Source of the DNA: Anaerostipes hadrus ATCC 29173 = JCM 17467
Lineage (GTDB): Bacteria; Bacillota; Clostridia; Lachnospirales; Lachnospiraceae
Length of the DNA stretch: 64,000 nucleotides
Assembly (NCBI RefSeq): GCF_030296915.1
Contig: NZ_AP028031.1
Location: 2,177,001 to 2,241,000 of the forward strand
Direction: 5' to 3'
The notes under the pieces were generated by a model. It had not been told where the DNA came from and did no database searches. It was given only the letters and a program-made list of their open reading frames with translations. A program made the translations under genes and the position numbers. This document shows positions 17,321 to 27,344 of the stretch, piece by piece (within the stretch, counting starts at the first letter, position 1; the number at the start of each line of letters is the position of its first letter).

Positions 17321-18709
17321 TTAATATGCAAATTTTTCTGCAAAATATGCTTTCAGATCTTCAATCTTAACACGTTCCTGTTCCATTGTGTCACGGTCAC
17401 GAACTGTAACAGCTCCATCTTCTAAAGAATCGAAATCGAATGTTACACAGTAAGGTGTTCCGATCTCATCCTGTCTTCTATAACGCTTACCAATATTACC
17501 ACGTTCGTCGAATTCACAGTTATATTCTTTCGCTAATTCTTCATAAACCTTCATAGCACCATCGCTTAACTTCTTAGATAATGGTAAGATACCGATCTTA
17601 ACAGGTGCTAATGCTGGATGGAAATGAAGAACTGTTCTTGTATCTCCGCCTTCTAATTCTTCTTCATCATATGCAGAGCATAAGAATGCAAGTGTTACAC
17701 GGTCTGCTCCAAGAGAAGGTTCGATCACATATGGGATGTAACGTTCTTTGTTCACATCATCAAAATATGTTAAATCTTCACCAGATGTATTCTGATGCTG
17801 AGTTAAGTCATAATCTGTACGGTCTGCGATACCCCATAATTCACCCCATCCGAATGGGAACATAAATTCAATGTCAGATGTTGCTTTAGAATAGTGAGAT
17901 AACTCTTCTTTCTCGTGGTCACGCACTCTCATCTCATCTTCTTTGATTCCAAGTGTCTGTAACCAGTTGATGCAGTAATTCTTCCAATATTCAAACCATT
18001 CTAAATCTTTGTCTGGTTCACAGAAGAATTCTAATTCCATCTGTTCGAACTCACGAGTACGGAATGTGAAGTTTCCTGGTGTGATCTCGTTACGGAAAGA
18101 TTTACCGATCTGTCCGATTCCAAATGGGATCTTCTTTCTTGATGTTCTCTGAACATTCTTGAAGTTTACAAAAATTCCCTGTGCTGTCTCAGGACGTAAG
18201 TAAACTGTATTCTTCGCATCTTCTGTAACACCCTGGAATGTCTTGAACATCAGGTTGAACTGACGGATCTCTGTAAAGTTCTTCTTTCCACAAGTTGGGC
18301 ATACAACATCATGCTCATTGATGAAGCTTTCCATCTCTTCTTTGGACCATGCATCCACAGATCCTTCGATCTCCATTCCATGTTCCTGCATATAATCTTC
18401 GATCAGTTTATCTGCACGGAAACGTTCATGACATTCTTTACAATCCATTAATGGATCTGAGAAGTTACCAAGATGTCCTGATGCAACCCATGTCTGAGGG
18501 TTCATTAAGATTGCAGCATCAATTCCTACATTATATGGACTTTCCTGAATGAACTTCTTCCACCAAGCTTTCTTTACATTGTTCTTAAGTTCTACACCAA
18601 GGTTTCCATAGTCCCATGTATTAGCAAGTCCTCCATAAATTTCTGAACCGCTGTATACAAATCCACGTACCTTGGCAAGGTTAACGATTTTCTCCATTGA
18701 TAATTTCAT
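17321..18709 (-). CDS. glyS: Glycyl-tRNA synthetase (single-chain, homodimeric type)
   Basis: 462 residues, class II synthetase of the alpha-2 type. The N-terminus [23 protein letters not shown] is diagnostic. Motif 2 is FRNEITPG...[14 protein letters not shown], and motif 3 is seen in [14 protein letters not shown] Cys-rich insertion (CKECHERF and CPTCGK) gives a zinc ribbon. The C-terminal anticodon-binding domain runs from about residue 370. It charges tRNA-Gly. The gene stands alone with its own promoter and terminator; the 166-bp upstream gap is too short for a T-box and shows no T-box motif. Confidence 0.97.
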   Translation of the reverse strand: MKLSMEKIVNLAKVRGFVYSGSEIYGGLANTWDYGNLGVELKNNVKKAWWKKFIQESPYNVGIDAAILMNPQTWVASGHLGNFSDPLMDCKECHERFRADKLIEDYMQEHGMEIEGSVDAWSKEEMESFINEHDVVCPTCGKKNFTEIRQFNLMFKTFQGVTEDAKNTVYLRPETAQGIFVNFKNVQRTSRKKIPFGIGQIGKSFRNEITPGNFTFRTREFEQMELEFFCEPDKDLEWFEYWKNYCINWLQTLGIKEDEMRVRDHEKEELSHYSKATSDIEFMFPFGWGELWGIADRTDYDLTQHQNTSGEDLTYFDDVNKERYIPYVIEPSLGADRVTLAFLCSAYDEEELEGGDTRTVLHFHPALAPVKIGILPLSKKLSDGAMKVYEELAKEYNCEFDERGNIGKRYRRQDEIGTPYCVTFDFDSLEDGAVTVRDRDTMEQERVKIEDLKAYFAEKFAY

Positions 18710-18748
18710 AATAGCCTTTACCTCTTCAAATTTTTGTATTATTATAAT

Positions 18749-18777
18749 ATTGTATCTTGTAATAAGTAATTTTTCAA
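18749..18777 (-). promoter_or_regulatory. Promoter of glyS
   Basis: Minus-strand TTGAAA (18772-18777), a 17-bp spacer and TACAAT (18749-18754). Confidence 0.75.
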
Positions 18778-18854
18778 GGTATATTTCAAAAGCATCACAC
18801 TTGAAAATATATCAAATATACTGAATGAATATTACTTTTTATATTTTTTTATAT

Positions 18855-18860
18855 TATAAT
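18855..18860 (+). promoter_or_regulatory. -10 element of the XRE regulator gene
   Basis: A perfect TATAAT 45 bp before the start. Only a weak -35 is seen (TTACTT, 17 bp upstream). AT-rich direct and inverted TTGAAA/TTTCAA motifs at 18772-18806 could be the operator of this regulator. Confidence 0.5.
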
Positions 18861-18905
18861 ACTTAATGTTATTATATGAGATATGAAGAAAGGGAATTTA
18901 TAACC

Positions 18906-19238
18906 ATGTATCAAATTGACTATACCAATGTTGGTAAAAGAATGAAAACTCTGCGTAAGCAGGCAGGGTACACTCAAGAACAGATCGCTGATGCACTCGA
19001 TGTAACAGTTGCATTCATCAGCAACATTGAAAATGACCGCGTAAAGATGAACCTTCGTGTACTATCTTATTACGCAAAACTTCTGAATGTATCTATTGAT
19101 TATCTTCTTCGTCCAGAATCAGATGAGAATGGTGAAAAAGATGATGTACTGAACAAAGAAATTCTTCGTCTATTGGAAAAATTCTCTACCGACGACAAAG
19201 AAAAATTTGTTAAAGTTCTTCGCATTTTATGCAAATAG
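18906..19238 (+). CDS. XRE-family transcriptional regulator
   Basis: 110 residues from the ATG at 18906, preceded by AAAGGG; an earlier in-frame ATG at 18876 lacks a ribosome site. The helix-turn-helix occupies residues about 8-65: GKRMKTLRKQAGYTQEQIADALDVTVAFISNIEN is a standard XRE fold with recognition helix VAFISNIE. A short acidic C-terminal region (ENGEKDD) and a helical tail may mediate dimerisation. It is monocistronic and divergent from glyS. Target genes are unknown; self-regulation is usual for the family. Confidence 0.88.
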   Translation: MYQIDYTNVGKRMKTLRKQAGYTQEQIADALDVTVAFISNIENDRVKMNLRVLSYYAKLLNVSIDYLLRPESDENGEKDDVLNKEILRLLEKFSTDDKEKFVKVLRILCK

Positions 19239-19256
19239 ATTACATATCTCAGACAT

Positions 19257-19287
19257 AAAAAGAGCCGGATGACCGGCTCTTTTTTTA
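19257..19287. terminator. Bidirectional terminator between XRE regulator and recO
   Basis: Perfect stem AGAGCCGG/CCGGCTCT with an ATGA loop, flanked by A-run and T-run, serving the regulator on plus and recO on minus. Confidence 0.9.
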
Positions 19288-19315
19288 TTCACTCTTTTTT
19301 CGTTAAAATCTGATC

Positions 19316-20038
19316 TTATAAAAATAACAAAGATTTAAATTCATGATTCACATGATAACGCATATATTCGCGAATGATCTTTTTTAATTCCCATAAAACA
19401 TCCGCACTGACTTTAAAGGTATAAAGCTTCTCGATCGAACTGTAAAGAATGTACTGAAGTGTATATAATGTTGCAGGACTTACTTTCACTTTCCCATGTT
19501 CACATTTGTTACATACCACTCCGCTTTCTCTTGCATCAAACCAGATCAGATCTTCCCTGCTCCCACATTTTACACATCTGGATGCTTCGATTCCGATTCC
19601 ATATAATGCAAGGATCTTAATCTCATAAATACAGCGGACCAATTCAATATCAATCGTCTTTTTTTCTAATGCACGCAGTGTCTGATAGAGTAATTTTAAG
19701 ATCTCTAACTCATCGTTATTCTCTCTTGTCAGGTAGGATGCAAGTTCACAAAAATAACTCGCATAATAAATGAGATCCAGGTCTTTTTTCAGAGTATCAA
19801 AATAATTCTCAACCCCTGCCCACATCAGATTAAAAGAATTTTTTCCCTCATATAAAGAAAACTCTCCAAACGTAAATGGCTGACAGGCTGCCGCATACTG
19901 GCTGGTTGCTTTTTTAGCACCTCTTGCAAATGCCGAGATCCTTCCACGTTCTTTTGTAAGAAGTACGATCCGCTTATCATACTCCCCAATATTGCCAGCC
20001 TGTAAGACCATTCCCGTCACTTTGATCTCTTGTGACAT
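19316..20038 (-). CDS. recO: DNA repair protein RecO
   Basis: 240 residues. The N-terminal OB-fold starts VTGMVLQAGNIGEYDKRIVLLTKERGRI. A four-cysteine zinc finger lies at about 150-180 (CVKCG and CNKCEHG). RecO loads RecA onto SSB-coated DNA with RecR. It starts 2 bp after the era stop, in the usual era-recO order of Clostridia. Confidence 0.95.
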   Translation of the reverse strand: MSQEIKVTGMVLQAGNIGEYDKRIVLLTKERGRISAFARGAKKATSQYAAACQPFTFGEFSLYEGKNSFNLMWAGVENYFDTLKKDLDLIYYASYFCELASYLTRENNDELEILKLLYQTLRALEKKTIDIELVRCIYEIKILALYGIGIEASRCVKCGSREDLIWFDARESGVVCNKCEHGKVKVSPATLYTLQYILYSSIEKLYTFKVSADVLWELKKIIREYMRYHVNHEFKSLLFL

Positions 20039-20040
20039 CT

Positions 20041-20946
20041 TTATACTTCTTTCTTATCATATCCATAGTTCTTAAGCAGCATATCGCTGTCTCTCCAGTC
20101 TTTCTTGACTTTAACCCATAACTGAAGATTTACTTTCATATCCAGAAGATTTTCCATCTCGATCCTTGCCTGTGTACCGATCTTCTTAAGCATAGATCCC
20201 TGCTTTCCGATAATGATCCCTTTATGAGAATCTCTCTCGCATACGATCGTTGCATCGATATCCACGATATGTCCATGACGTCTGACTTTCATCGCATCAA
20301 TGACAACAGCGATCCCATGCGGGATCTCCTGACTTAACAGACGAAGAGCTTTCTCACGGATCAATTCCGCACAGATCTGTCTCTCTGGCTGATCTGTGAT
20401 CGTATCTTCATCAAAGTACATTGGACCTTCATCTAAATATTTGTAAATACTGTCGATGACATCATCCGTATTCTTGCCTTTCAATGCAGATACCGGGATG
20501 ATCTCTGCAAATTCACATACATCTTTGTATGTATCGATTGCTTCTAAGATGTCTTTTTCTTCTACTGTATCAATCTTGTTGATGACTAAAATGATCGGTG
20601 TTTTGATCTTAGATAACTGTTCAATGATATATTTTTCACCACCACCGATGAACGTACTTGGTTCTACTAACCAAAGTACGACATCGACTTCATTTAATGT
20701 GCGTTCTGCAACCTGCAACATATAGTTTCCAAGTTTATTTTTCGCCTTGTTGATCCCTGGTGTATCAAGGAAGATGATCTGCCCTCTTTCATCAGTGTAC
20801 ACCGTCTGGATACGATTTCTCGTTGTCTGCGGTTTGCTTGATGTGATCGCGATCTTCTGCCCGATCAGACGGTTCATTAATGTTGACTTTCCAACGTTTG
20901 GTCGTCCGATAAATGTTACAAAACCAGATTTAAATTCATTTGCCAT
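20041..20946 (-). CDS. era: GTPase Era
   Basis: 301 residues. G1 is GRPNVGKS (about 14-21), G3 DTPG in IIFLDTPGI, G4 NKID, and G5 VSALKG. The C-terminal KH domain (about 200-290) shows GIIIGKQGSMLKKIG, which binds the 3' end of 16S rRNA. It assists small-subunit assembly. It lies 23 bp after the M16C peptidase gene and 2 bp before recO. Confidence 0.97.
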   Translation of the reverse strand: MANEFKSGFVTFIGRPNVGKSTLMNRLIGQKIAITSSKPQTTRNRIQTVYTDERGQIIFLDTPGINKAKNKLGNYMLQVAERTLNEVDVVLWLVEPSTFIGGGEKYIIEQLSKIKTPIILVINKIDTVEEKDILEAIDTYKDVCEFAEIIPVSALKGKNTDDVIDSIYKYLDEGPMYFDEDTITDQPERQICAELIREKALRLLSQEIPHGIAVVIDAMKVRRHGHIVDIDATIVCERDSHKGIIIGKQGSMLKKIGTQARIEMENLLDMKVNLQLWVKVKKDWRDSDMLLKNYGYDKKEV

Positions 20947-20969
20947 AAATTATCCTTTCCTTGTTTTCT

Positions 20970-23870
20970 CTATAGTACATGTTTTACTTCATCAAAATAT
21001 TCTTTATTCTGATCGATCTTCTCTTCATTTCCGATGCAGCAACGGTTCCCTGCTTCTACCACTGCTTTAACGATCGGTGCTAACGCTCTGATATCTTCCT
21101 GTGTACAGGATAATACCTGATCTCTGACCTTCTGAAGATCAGCTTCTGTCTTGCCTAAGAAATATGCATGAAAACTTCTTGCCCCCATATCAACAGCTTC
21201 CATTGGCATATCCATGCTTCCGATCGTTCCAATGATATATTTCTTCATATCACGATCATCTGCATCAAAATCTGCCACATAATCTGCTGCCTCGTCGTAT
21301 ACTTTATAAGATTCAGAAAGGTTTGGATCACGGTATGTCACAAACATAGAATCTCCCTGATCTGAGAAACTGCACATGCATCCATACGCACCACCTTTGA
21401 CACGGATCTGAATCCACAGATATTCATAGGAGAAGATCATCTGAAGCACTTTTAACGCTCCTGTATACTCAAGTCCTGCATCCTTAAAGTTTCCAGCGCA
21501 TGCCACATACTGAACACCACCTGCAGTTGCAAATCCTTCATTGCTCTTTGTGCATGTAACTTTGACTTTCTCACCTTGTTTCTGGTCTTCATATAATCCT
21601 TCGATAAAGCTTTCCACTTCTGCTTTCATGAACTCAGGTGCTTCTTCTTTTCCTGTATAACTGATCGTCATATTTTGTTTTTCAAAGATCATTTTTGCAG
21701 CTTCTTTTAAACCATTGACAATATTGTCATATTCTTCATCGAAATCTTCATACCATTTCTTCACAGTCTCATACATCGTGATCCCCTGAATTGCTTCACG
21801 GTATGCTGCATATTCTGAGAAATAAGACATTGCACGGTTTGCCGCACTCTTGTGTCCTGTCTCTGTCAATGTGATCTTAAGGTTTGTATAAATCTGTCCG
21901 ATGATCTCTTTTAGTCGTTTCTTGTTATCTAATTTGCTTTCAAATGCCACTTCTTTTAATAGATCAAATGCTTTTTCGATATTAGAATAGAAGCATTTTG
22001 TCTTTAAGATAAACATTGGAAGAAATTCATGCACATCCGTTGGCATAACATCCATTGTTGCGCTGATGCCACCTGTCTCAATGCTGATCTCGTTTCCTAA
22101 TTCCTGATAACTATAGTGTGTTGTATCAACGATCGTTAAGATCTCTGCTAAAAATGATGCATATGGCACGAGATCCATTGGCACATGACTCATATCAAAT
22201 GCAAGCTTGACGTAAGCAATCTTGTTTGTAAAATACTGATGCCATAATACTTTCACACCACCAAGTTCAGATTCCACATTGGATAATGGTTTGACATCTT
22301 TTCTGATATCTTCAATGTCGATCACTGGAATCTTCTCTAATTCTTCTTTTGTAGATGCTTCTTCCTGTGATGCTTTTAACTGTTTCGTCTCTTCGACTAA
22401 TTTCTTTACTTCTTCTTCGGATAAAGAATCTTTGTAAGCCTTTAATTTATCCGCTTCTTCCTGATCTTTGATCTTCTGTAAGCCTTTCTTTGGCTTCATC
22501 ACCACGATCGTTTTATGGTTATTATCGATCAGATATTCTTTGATCAGATTCTCAAAATAGCCATTCTCGATCTCTTCTCTTAACTGTTTGAAGATCTCAT
22601 TTGTCTTGATATGGATAAATGGTTTCTCATCGTCATATAACCAGCTGTCGTACATCTGAAGTCCATACATCAATCCCTTTGGAAAACGTCCAAAATTTGC
22701 TTCTCTGTATTTGAATTCATAGTAATTAAATGCTGCTAAAAGATTTCTTCTTGGAATTCCTTCTTTTGCGATCTTGGCTAAGTTCTCTTCTAAGATCTTA
22801 ACAAATTCATCTTCCTGATCATCCCTTGCTTCCTGTGCGATCACAGAAAATACTGGCTGCATGATCCCATTATCATAAGAACTTTGAATATCTTTTCCAA
22901 TCTGTGCATCCATCAAAGCTTTCTTCACTGGTGCTCCAGGTGCATCGAATAATACTCTGTTTAAGATTTCAAATCCTAAGTAAAGTTTTGCATCCAAGCT
23001 GTCTCCGATCACTGCATTGTAGGATAAATAAGTCTTTTCTTCTTCGGAGTCATTCTCCCCGACTGGATAATATTCTTCCACTCGTTTTACTTCTGTAAAT
23101 GGTTCTTGTTTCTCCCATGATGAATCGATCTGTTTCTCATCGAAATCTTTTAAATAATGTTCATCGATAAATGTCAGATATTCATCAACATCCATATCCC
23201 CATACAGATAAATATAGCTGTTGGATGGATGATAATAAGTCTTGTGGAAATCAAGGAACATCTCATAAGTTAAATCTGGGATTGCCTTTGGATCTCCGCC
23301 TGATTCAAACCCATATGGTGTGTCTTCCAATAAAGACTTCTGAATGATACGTGCAAGCTGCTGGTCTGGAGATGAGAAGACTCCTTTCATCTCGTTAAAC
23401 ACAACTCCGTTATATGTCAGAGGAGCATCTTCGCTTAACAGGTCATAATGCCATCCTTCCTGCTTTAAGATCTCTGGCTTCTTATAGATATTTGGATAAA
23501 ATACAGCATCCAGATAAACATGCACCAGATTAAAGAAATCTTTATCATTCTGGCTTGCAACCGGATAAACAGTCTTATCTGGGTAAGTCATTGCATTTAA
23601 AAATGTATTCAGTGATCCTTTGACCAGTTCCACAAATGGATCCTTCATTGGGAACTCTCTTGATCCGCAAAGTACAGAATGCTCTAAGATATGAGGAACT
23701 CCTGTATCATCTTGTGGTGGTGTACGGAATCCGATCTGGAATACCTTGTTATCATCTTCATTGGAGATCACAACCACTCTGGCTCCCGTCTTATCATGCT
23801 TTAAAATATATCCTGTTCCATTTAATTCTTCGATAGATTCTTGTTTGATGATCGTATATTTATTATTCAT
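20970..23870 (-). CDS. M16C insulinase-family metallopeptidase
   Basis: 966 residues. The inverted zinc motif HILEH is at His60-Glu63-His64, with NAMTYPDKTVYPVAS shortly after, as in the presequence-protease (PreP/CYM1, M16C) group. The second, inactive M16-like half begins after a charged helical hinge (about 465-510, EEEVKKLVEETKQLKASQEEA). No signal peptide, so probably cytoplasmic; it would degrade peptides in an enclosed chamber. The length is normal for the family. It is first of the M16C-era-recO run. The physiological substrate is unknown. Confidence 0.92.
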   Translation of the reverse strand: MNNKYTIIKQESIEELNGTGYILKHDKTGARVVVISNEDDNKVFQIGFRTPPQDDTGVPHILEHSVLCGSREFPMKDPFVELVKGSLNTFLNAMTYPDKTVYPVASQNDKDFFNLVHVYLDAVFYPNIYKKPEILKQEGWHYDLLSEDAPLTYNGVVFNEMKGVFSSPDQQLARIIQKSLLEDTPYGFESGGDPKAIPDLTYEMFLDFHKTYYHPSNSYIYLYGDMDVDEYLTFIDEHYLKDFDEKQIDSSWEKQEPFTEVKRVEEYYPVGENDSEEEKTYLSYNAVIGDSLDAKLYLGFEILNRVLFDAPGAPVKKALMDAQIGKDIQSSYDNGIMQPVFSVIAQEARDDQEDEFVKILEENLAKIAKEGIPRRNLLAAFNYYEFKYREANFGRFPKGLMYGLQMYDSWLYDDEKPFIHIKTNEIFKQLREEIENGYFENLIKEYLIDNNHKTIVVMKPKKGLQKIKDQEEADKLKAYKDSLSEEEVKKLVEETKQLKASQEEASTKEELEKIPVIDIEDIRKDVKPLSNVESELGGVKVLWHQYFTNKIAYVKLAFDMSHVPMDLVPYASFLAEILTIVDTTHYSYQELGNEISIETGGISATMDVMPTDVHEFLPMFILKTKCFYSNIEKAFDLLKEVAFESKLDNKKRLKEIIGQIYTNLKITLTETGHKSAANRAMSYFSEYAAYREAIQGITMYETVKKWYEDFDEEYDNIVNGLKEAAKMIFEKQNMTISYTGKEEAPEFMKAEVESFIEGLYEDQKQGEKVKVTCTKSNEGFATAGGVQYVACAGNFKDAGLEYTGALKVLQMIFSYEYLWIQIRVKGGAYGCMCSFSDQGDSMFVTYRDPNLSESYKVYDEAADYVADFDADDRDMKKYIIGTIGSMDMPMEAVDMGARSFHAYFLGKTEADLQKVRDQVLSCTQEDIRALAPIVKAVVEAGNRCCIGNEEKIDQNKEYFDEVKHVL

Positions 23871-23965
23871 AAACCTTTAACAAAATCTCCTTTTTTCTAT
23901 TCATTGATATCCTTTATGCTACTACAAATGGAACAGATTGAAAAGGGGGTCGGTTTGATTTTTGC

Positions 23966-24013
23966 ATAAAAATACGGCACCGAAAGCTTATTCTCATGCT
24001 TTCGATGCCGCAT
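23966..24013 (-). terminator. Terminator of the GH25 muramidase gene
   Basis: Near-perfect stem AATGCGGCATCGAAAGC with its partner, one G-T pair, 10-base loop and TTTTT on the minus strand, 10 bp after the stop. Confidence 0.9.
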
Positions 24014-24022
24014 TGATATTTT

Positions 24023-25069
24023 TTATCGTTTGATCGATCTTACTTTGGAAAAACTGCTGTATCTGTACTTGCCGGATACTTTTTTCATTGTGCGGACCTT
24101 AAAATAATATTTCTTTCCTTTTTTTAGTTTTCCTTTGGTATAAGATGATTTCTTAGAGGAAAGTGTTGCGATCTTTTTATATCCTGATTTCTTCTTTGTG
24201 GACATATAGATCTGGTATCCACTGACTCCTGAAACCTTCTTATATGTGATCTTGATCGCTTTCTTTCCACTCTTCTTTAAGCTCTTGATCGTTGTCGCCT
24301 TGGGTTTAACAACAACTGTTTTCTTTGCTGAACTGTATCCTGCATAAGTCCAGTTTCCGATCTTATAATTTAAATCAACTTTTTCTGAAATTCCAGGAAT
24401 CACACCTTGTGTTGAATACTGCCACATATGATAACTTCCCCGATATGTACATTTGTTACTATGTTGTGCGATCCATTTTGGGTAATCAGAAAATACAGAT
24501 GCTGTCAGTTTCGTTTCAAATAAATATTTGTTACTGTAAACTGCGACATTTTTATATCCATAAGATTCCATCGTATTCAAAAATGTTTTTGCAATATTTC
24601 CGATCTGTGTGCTGCTTAACTGATTTAACATATCAGCTTCCATATCATAATAAATCGGATATGTTAAATTCTTTCCCTGTAAAAGTCTAACGACATGTTC
24701 TGCTTCGCTTTTTGCTTTCGCTGTTGTATCAGCTCCAGAATACAGGTAAGTTCCATAAGGGATCCCCAGTCTCTCACATTCACTGGAATTGTAGTCCCAA
24801 TACTTATCATCTTTATCTGTTTGATTTACACCATATCCACATCGGATGATCGCATAATCTGCCAAAGCACTGTTCTTTACCTGTTCCCAATCGATCTTGC
24901 CTTGATGCGAACTTACATCAATTCCCTGCTGTGTTGCATTGGCTGGTTTCTCTGCACCCCAGACTTTGCATGTTGTCTGAAATATCATAAACACGCTGAT
25001 CAGCAATAAGAGTACCCCAACAACCAATCCGGTAAGCATTCCTAGTTTTTCACTTCTCTTCATTTTCAT
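24023..25069 (-). CDS. GH25 muramidase with C-terminal fibronectin-like domain
   Basis: 348 residues. Hydrophobic signal or anchor at about 13-32. The GH25 (Cellosyl-type lysozyme) domain spans about 47-250: GIDVSSHQGKIDW holds the N-terminal Asp51, and YYDMEAD the acidic catalytic pair; KWIAQH and HMWQYS are further marks. A Lys-rich C-terminal domain (about 255-348; SGYQIYMSTKKKSGYKKIAT) resembles fibronectin type III modules common in clostridial surface proteins. It would cleave muramic acid linkages of peptidoglycan. Start supported by AGGAGG. Phage-type lysins share the domain, but no phage genes are nearby. Confidence 0.9.
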   Translation of the reverse strand: MKMKRSEKLGMLTGLVVGVLLLLISVFMIFQTTCKVWGAEKPANATQQGIDVSSHQGKIDWEQVKNSALADYAIIRCGYGVNQTDKDDKYWDYNSSECERLGIPYGTYLYSGADTTAKAKSEAEHVVRLLQGKNLTYPIYYDMEADMLNQLSSTQIGNIAKTFLNTMESYGYKNVAVYSNKYLFETKLTASVFSDYPKWIAQHSNKCTYRGSYHMWQYSTQGVIPGISEKVDLNYKIGNWTYAGYSSAKKTVVVKPKATTIKSLKKSGKKAIKITYKKVSGVSGYQIYMSTKKKSGYKKIATLSSKKSSYTKGKLKKGKKYYFKVRTMKKVSGKYRYSSFSKVRSIKR

Positions 25070-25173
25070 TTCTGCCTCCTAAGTATGATCGTTTCCTTAT
25101 TTTTTTCTTCCACATTTATCATATCATATTTTTTTCAGCAGAAAGTGAACATTTTCTTAATTTTTCTGTAAAT

Positions 25174-25890
25174 TTATACACATCCCATCTTGATCATCTC
25201 TCTTTTCAGGCGTTTGATGATCTTTTTCTCCAGTCTTGATATGTAAGATTGTGAAATTCCAAGCATATCAGCGACTTCTTTCTGTGTTTTTTCTTTTCCT
25301 TCTTTTTGATTGATCCCAAACCTTAATTCAATGATCATTTTCTCGCGGTCCGTAAGGATCGTCATGGCTCTTGTCAGAAGTTTCTTATCTACTTCATGTT
25401 CTAAGTCCTTGTAAATGATATCTTCATCGGTTCCAAGGATATCGGATAATAATAATTCATTTCCATCCCAGTCTACATTTAATGGCTCATCGATGGAAAC
25501 TTCCATTTTTGTCTTGTTGTTTCTTCTTAAATACATCAAAATTTCATTTTCGATACATCTGGATGCATAAGTCGCAAGTTTGATCTTCTTTGCTGGGTTA
25601 AATGTATTGATTGCTTTGATCAGACCGATCGTACCAATCGAAATCAGATCTTCCACACCGATTCCCGTGTTGTCAAATTTCTTTGCTATGTATACAACCA
25701 ATCGTAGATTTCTCTCGATCAGCATGCTTCTTGCCGTTTCTTCATTGACAGTTCCTAACATATGGATCATTTTCTGCTCCTCCGCTGTATCAAGCGGTGC
25801 CGGAAGTATCTCCGTTCCCCCAATATAATGAATCTCACTTCCTCTTCCAAAAAATGTCCTTCTTCCACTTACCAAGCTCAACTTTAACAC
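25174..25890 (-). CDS. sigE: Sporulation sigma factor SigE (pro-form)
   Basis: 238 residues if read from GTG 25888-25890, eight bases after GGGAGG; an ATG at 25894-25896 sits too close to that site. The short N-terminal stretch before EIHYIGG is a pro-sequence of about 20 residues, shorter than the 27 of Bacillus. Region 2 has [29 protein letters not shown] and [15 protein letters not shown]; region 4 has the helix-turn-helix [21 protein letters not shown]. It directs mother-cell transcription early in sporulation after cleavage by SpoIIGA, encoded immediately upstream and overlapping. Confidence 0.94.
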   Translation of the reverse strand: MLKLSLVSGRRTFFGRGSEIHYIGGTEILPAPLDTAEEQKMIHMLGTVNEETARSMLIERNLRLVVYIAKKFDNTGIGVEDLISIGTIGLIKAINTFNPAKKIKLATYASRCIENEILMYLRRNNKTKMEVSIDEPLNVDWDGNELLLSDILGTDEDIIYKDLEHEVDKKLLTRAMTILTDREKMIIELRFGINQKEGKEKTQKEVADMLGISQSYISRLEKKIIKRLKREMIKMGCV

Positions 25891-25895
25891 AATCA

Positions 25896-26735
25896 TTACC
25901 TCCCATTTTTGATCAGATCCGGATGTAGTAACATTTCGTAAGCTCCCCATTTGGAAAGGGATACTTTGGATATGGCGATCACTGCCTTTTTGTGTTCTAT
26001 TATCCGGTCCTCTTTCGTGATTTTCATATCATTTGCCATCACTGCCGGCATCATCCCATGTTCCCTTCCAACACTTTGATATGGGATCATGCGGATGCCC
26101 TCTGCTTCCTGTTTTTCTATCATCTTGAACAACGGCTCATGAAAATACTTCAAAAATGTTTCTTCTTCTAGAATACATACTGGCATTTGACTGACTGGTT
26201 CATATAAGAAATTTCCTGTATCCAAGAATGCACAAACCTCTAATTTCTTATGCAGGATCGTAAATTCCACTTGATAAAAAGATTCTTTGTCGTGATTCAT
26301 ATCTTTTACGGCTGATACATACAAATACCTTACAAGCATGCAGCTGGCTGTCGCAAGGATCAGCCACGGCAGAATGATCTGGCTTTTTATCATTGTAAAG
26401 ATTCCACCAGTAAATAAACTCAACACCAGAAGATACACGCTGTATTTCCATGCTTTTTTCATTGGAAATGCACAAGATATCTTTACCGTCATAACAATGG
26501 AAATGATCATCAATCCCAATTTCAGTCCATGATCTTCGTCAAAAAGCTGAAGTATAAGACATCCCGAAAAACTTCCAAAGATGGATGCGGCAAATATTTT
26601 ATAAAATTTCATCTTTTTATGTATGATCCATTCCAGTAATTTTAGCTGGAACGCGACCATGATCCATTGTTCCAAAAACATTTCGATGAAATACATAATG
26701 CAATTATAGAAAATCTCTAAAAAATATTTTGTCAT
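25896..26735 (-). CDS. spoIIGA: Sigma-E processing peptidase SpoIIGA
   Basis: 279 residues. The N-terminal half holds four or five membrane segments (up to about residue 135); the C-terminal half is the aspartic-protease-like domain with [11 protein letters not shown], whose Asp is catalytic, and [22 protein letters not shown] corresponds to the conserved YxxxG..G.mp stretch. It cleaves the SigE pro-sequence at the septal membrane. The ribosome site of sigE lies inside its last codons, so the two are coupled. The start has only a weak ribosome site; an internal Met at residue 14 is an alternative. Confidence 0.9.
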   Translation of the reverse strand: MTKYFLEIFYNCIMYFIEMFLEQWIMVAFQLKLLEWIIHKKMKFYKIFAASIFGSFSGCLILQLFDEDHGLKLGLMIISIVMTVKISCAFPMKKAWKYSVYLLVLSLFTGGIFTMIKSQIILPWLILATASCMLVRYLYVSAVKDMNHDKESFYQVEFTILHKKLEVCAFLDTGNFLYEPVSQMPVCILEEETFLKYFHEPLFKMIEKQEAEGIRMIPYQSVGREHGMMPAVMANDMKITKEDRIIEHKKAVIAISKVSLSKWGAYEMLLHPDLIKNGR

Positions 26736-26858
26736 ACCATGACGGTAACGCCCTGCAAGTTTTTACAGTTTCTGACGAAAACTTTCTTCTGTCTGCATCA
26801 TCTGATAAAATAGAAGTTGAAATTTGTAGAAAAATACGATAAGAAAGGAAATTTTGAA

Positions 26859-27344
26859 ATGACTCATGTGATTCATGAAATCCCTCCCGTATATGATGAC
26901 CGATCAAAGATCCTGATCCTTGGTTCTTTTCCTTCTGTAAAGTCCAGAGAGGGACAGTTTTTTTATCATCATAAGCAAAACCGTTTCTGGAAGGTTCTTG
27001 CTGCAGTCTTTGAGGATACTCTGCCTGAAACGATCGAGGAGAAAAAAGAGTTTTTATTAAGACACAATATTGCCATCTGGGATGTGATCGCTTCCTGCGA
27101 TATTGAAGGTTCCAGCGACAGCAGTATTAAAAATGCAGTGCCAAATGATTTTTCATTCATTTTAAAAACAGCCCCAATTCGCCAGATTTATACCAACGGT
27201 AGGACTGCTTATAAACTTTATCATAAATATTGTGAAAAAGTGACTGGATTTGAAGCTGTGAAACTGCCTTCCACAAGCCCTGCGAATGCTTCTTATTCGT
27301 TAGAACGGCTGATCAGTCAGTGGAATCAGATTTCAAATACCTGA
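26859..27344 (+). CDS. DNA-deoxyinosine (hypoxanthine) glycosylase, UDG superfamily
   Basis: 161 residues from ATG 26859, preceded by AAAGGAAA; the frame opens earlier but without a ribosome site. Motif 1 is ILGSFPSVKSR; the IAIWDVIASCDIEGSSDSSIKN segment and the final LPSTSPANAS match uracil-DNA-glycosylase family 6, which removes hypoxanthine (deaminated adenine) from DNA. It converges on and overlaps by 19 bp the MBL-hydrolase gene next to nfo, the AP endonuclease that would act on its product. Uracil activity is not expected but cannot be excluded. Confidence 0.85.
   Translation: MTHVIHEIPPVYDDRSKILILGSFPSVKSREGQFFYHHKQNRFWKVLAAVFEDTLPETIEEKKEFLLRHNIAIWDVIASCDIEGSSDSSIKNAVPNDFSFILKTAPIRQIYTNGRTAYKLYHKYCEKVTGFEAVKLPSTSPANASYSLERLISQWNQISNT

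Noticed and set aside
18710-18875. T-box riboswitch before glyS
   Set aside because: The leader from the promoter is about 40 nt and has no T-box sequence or terminator.
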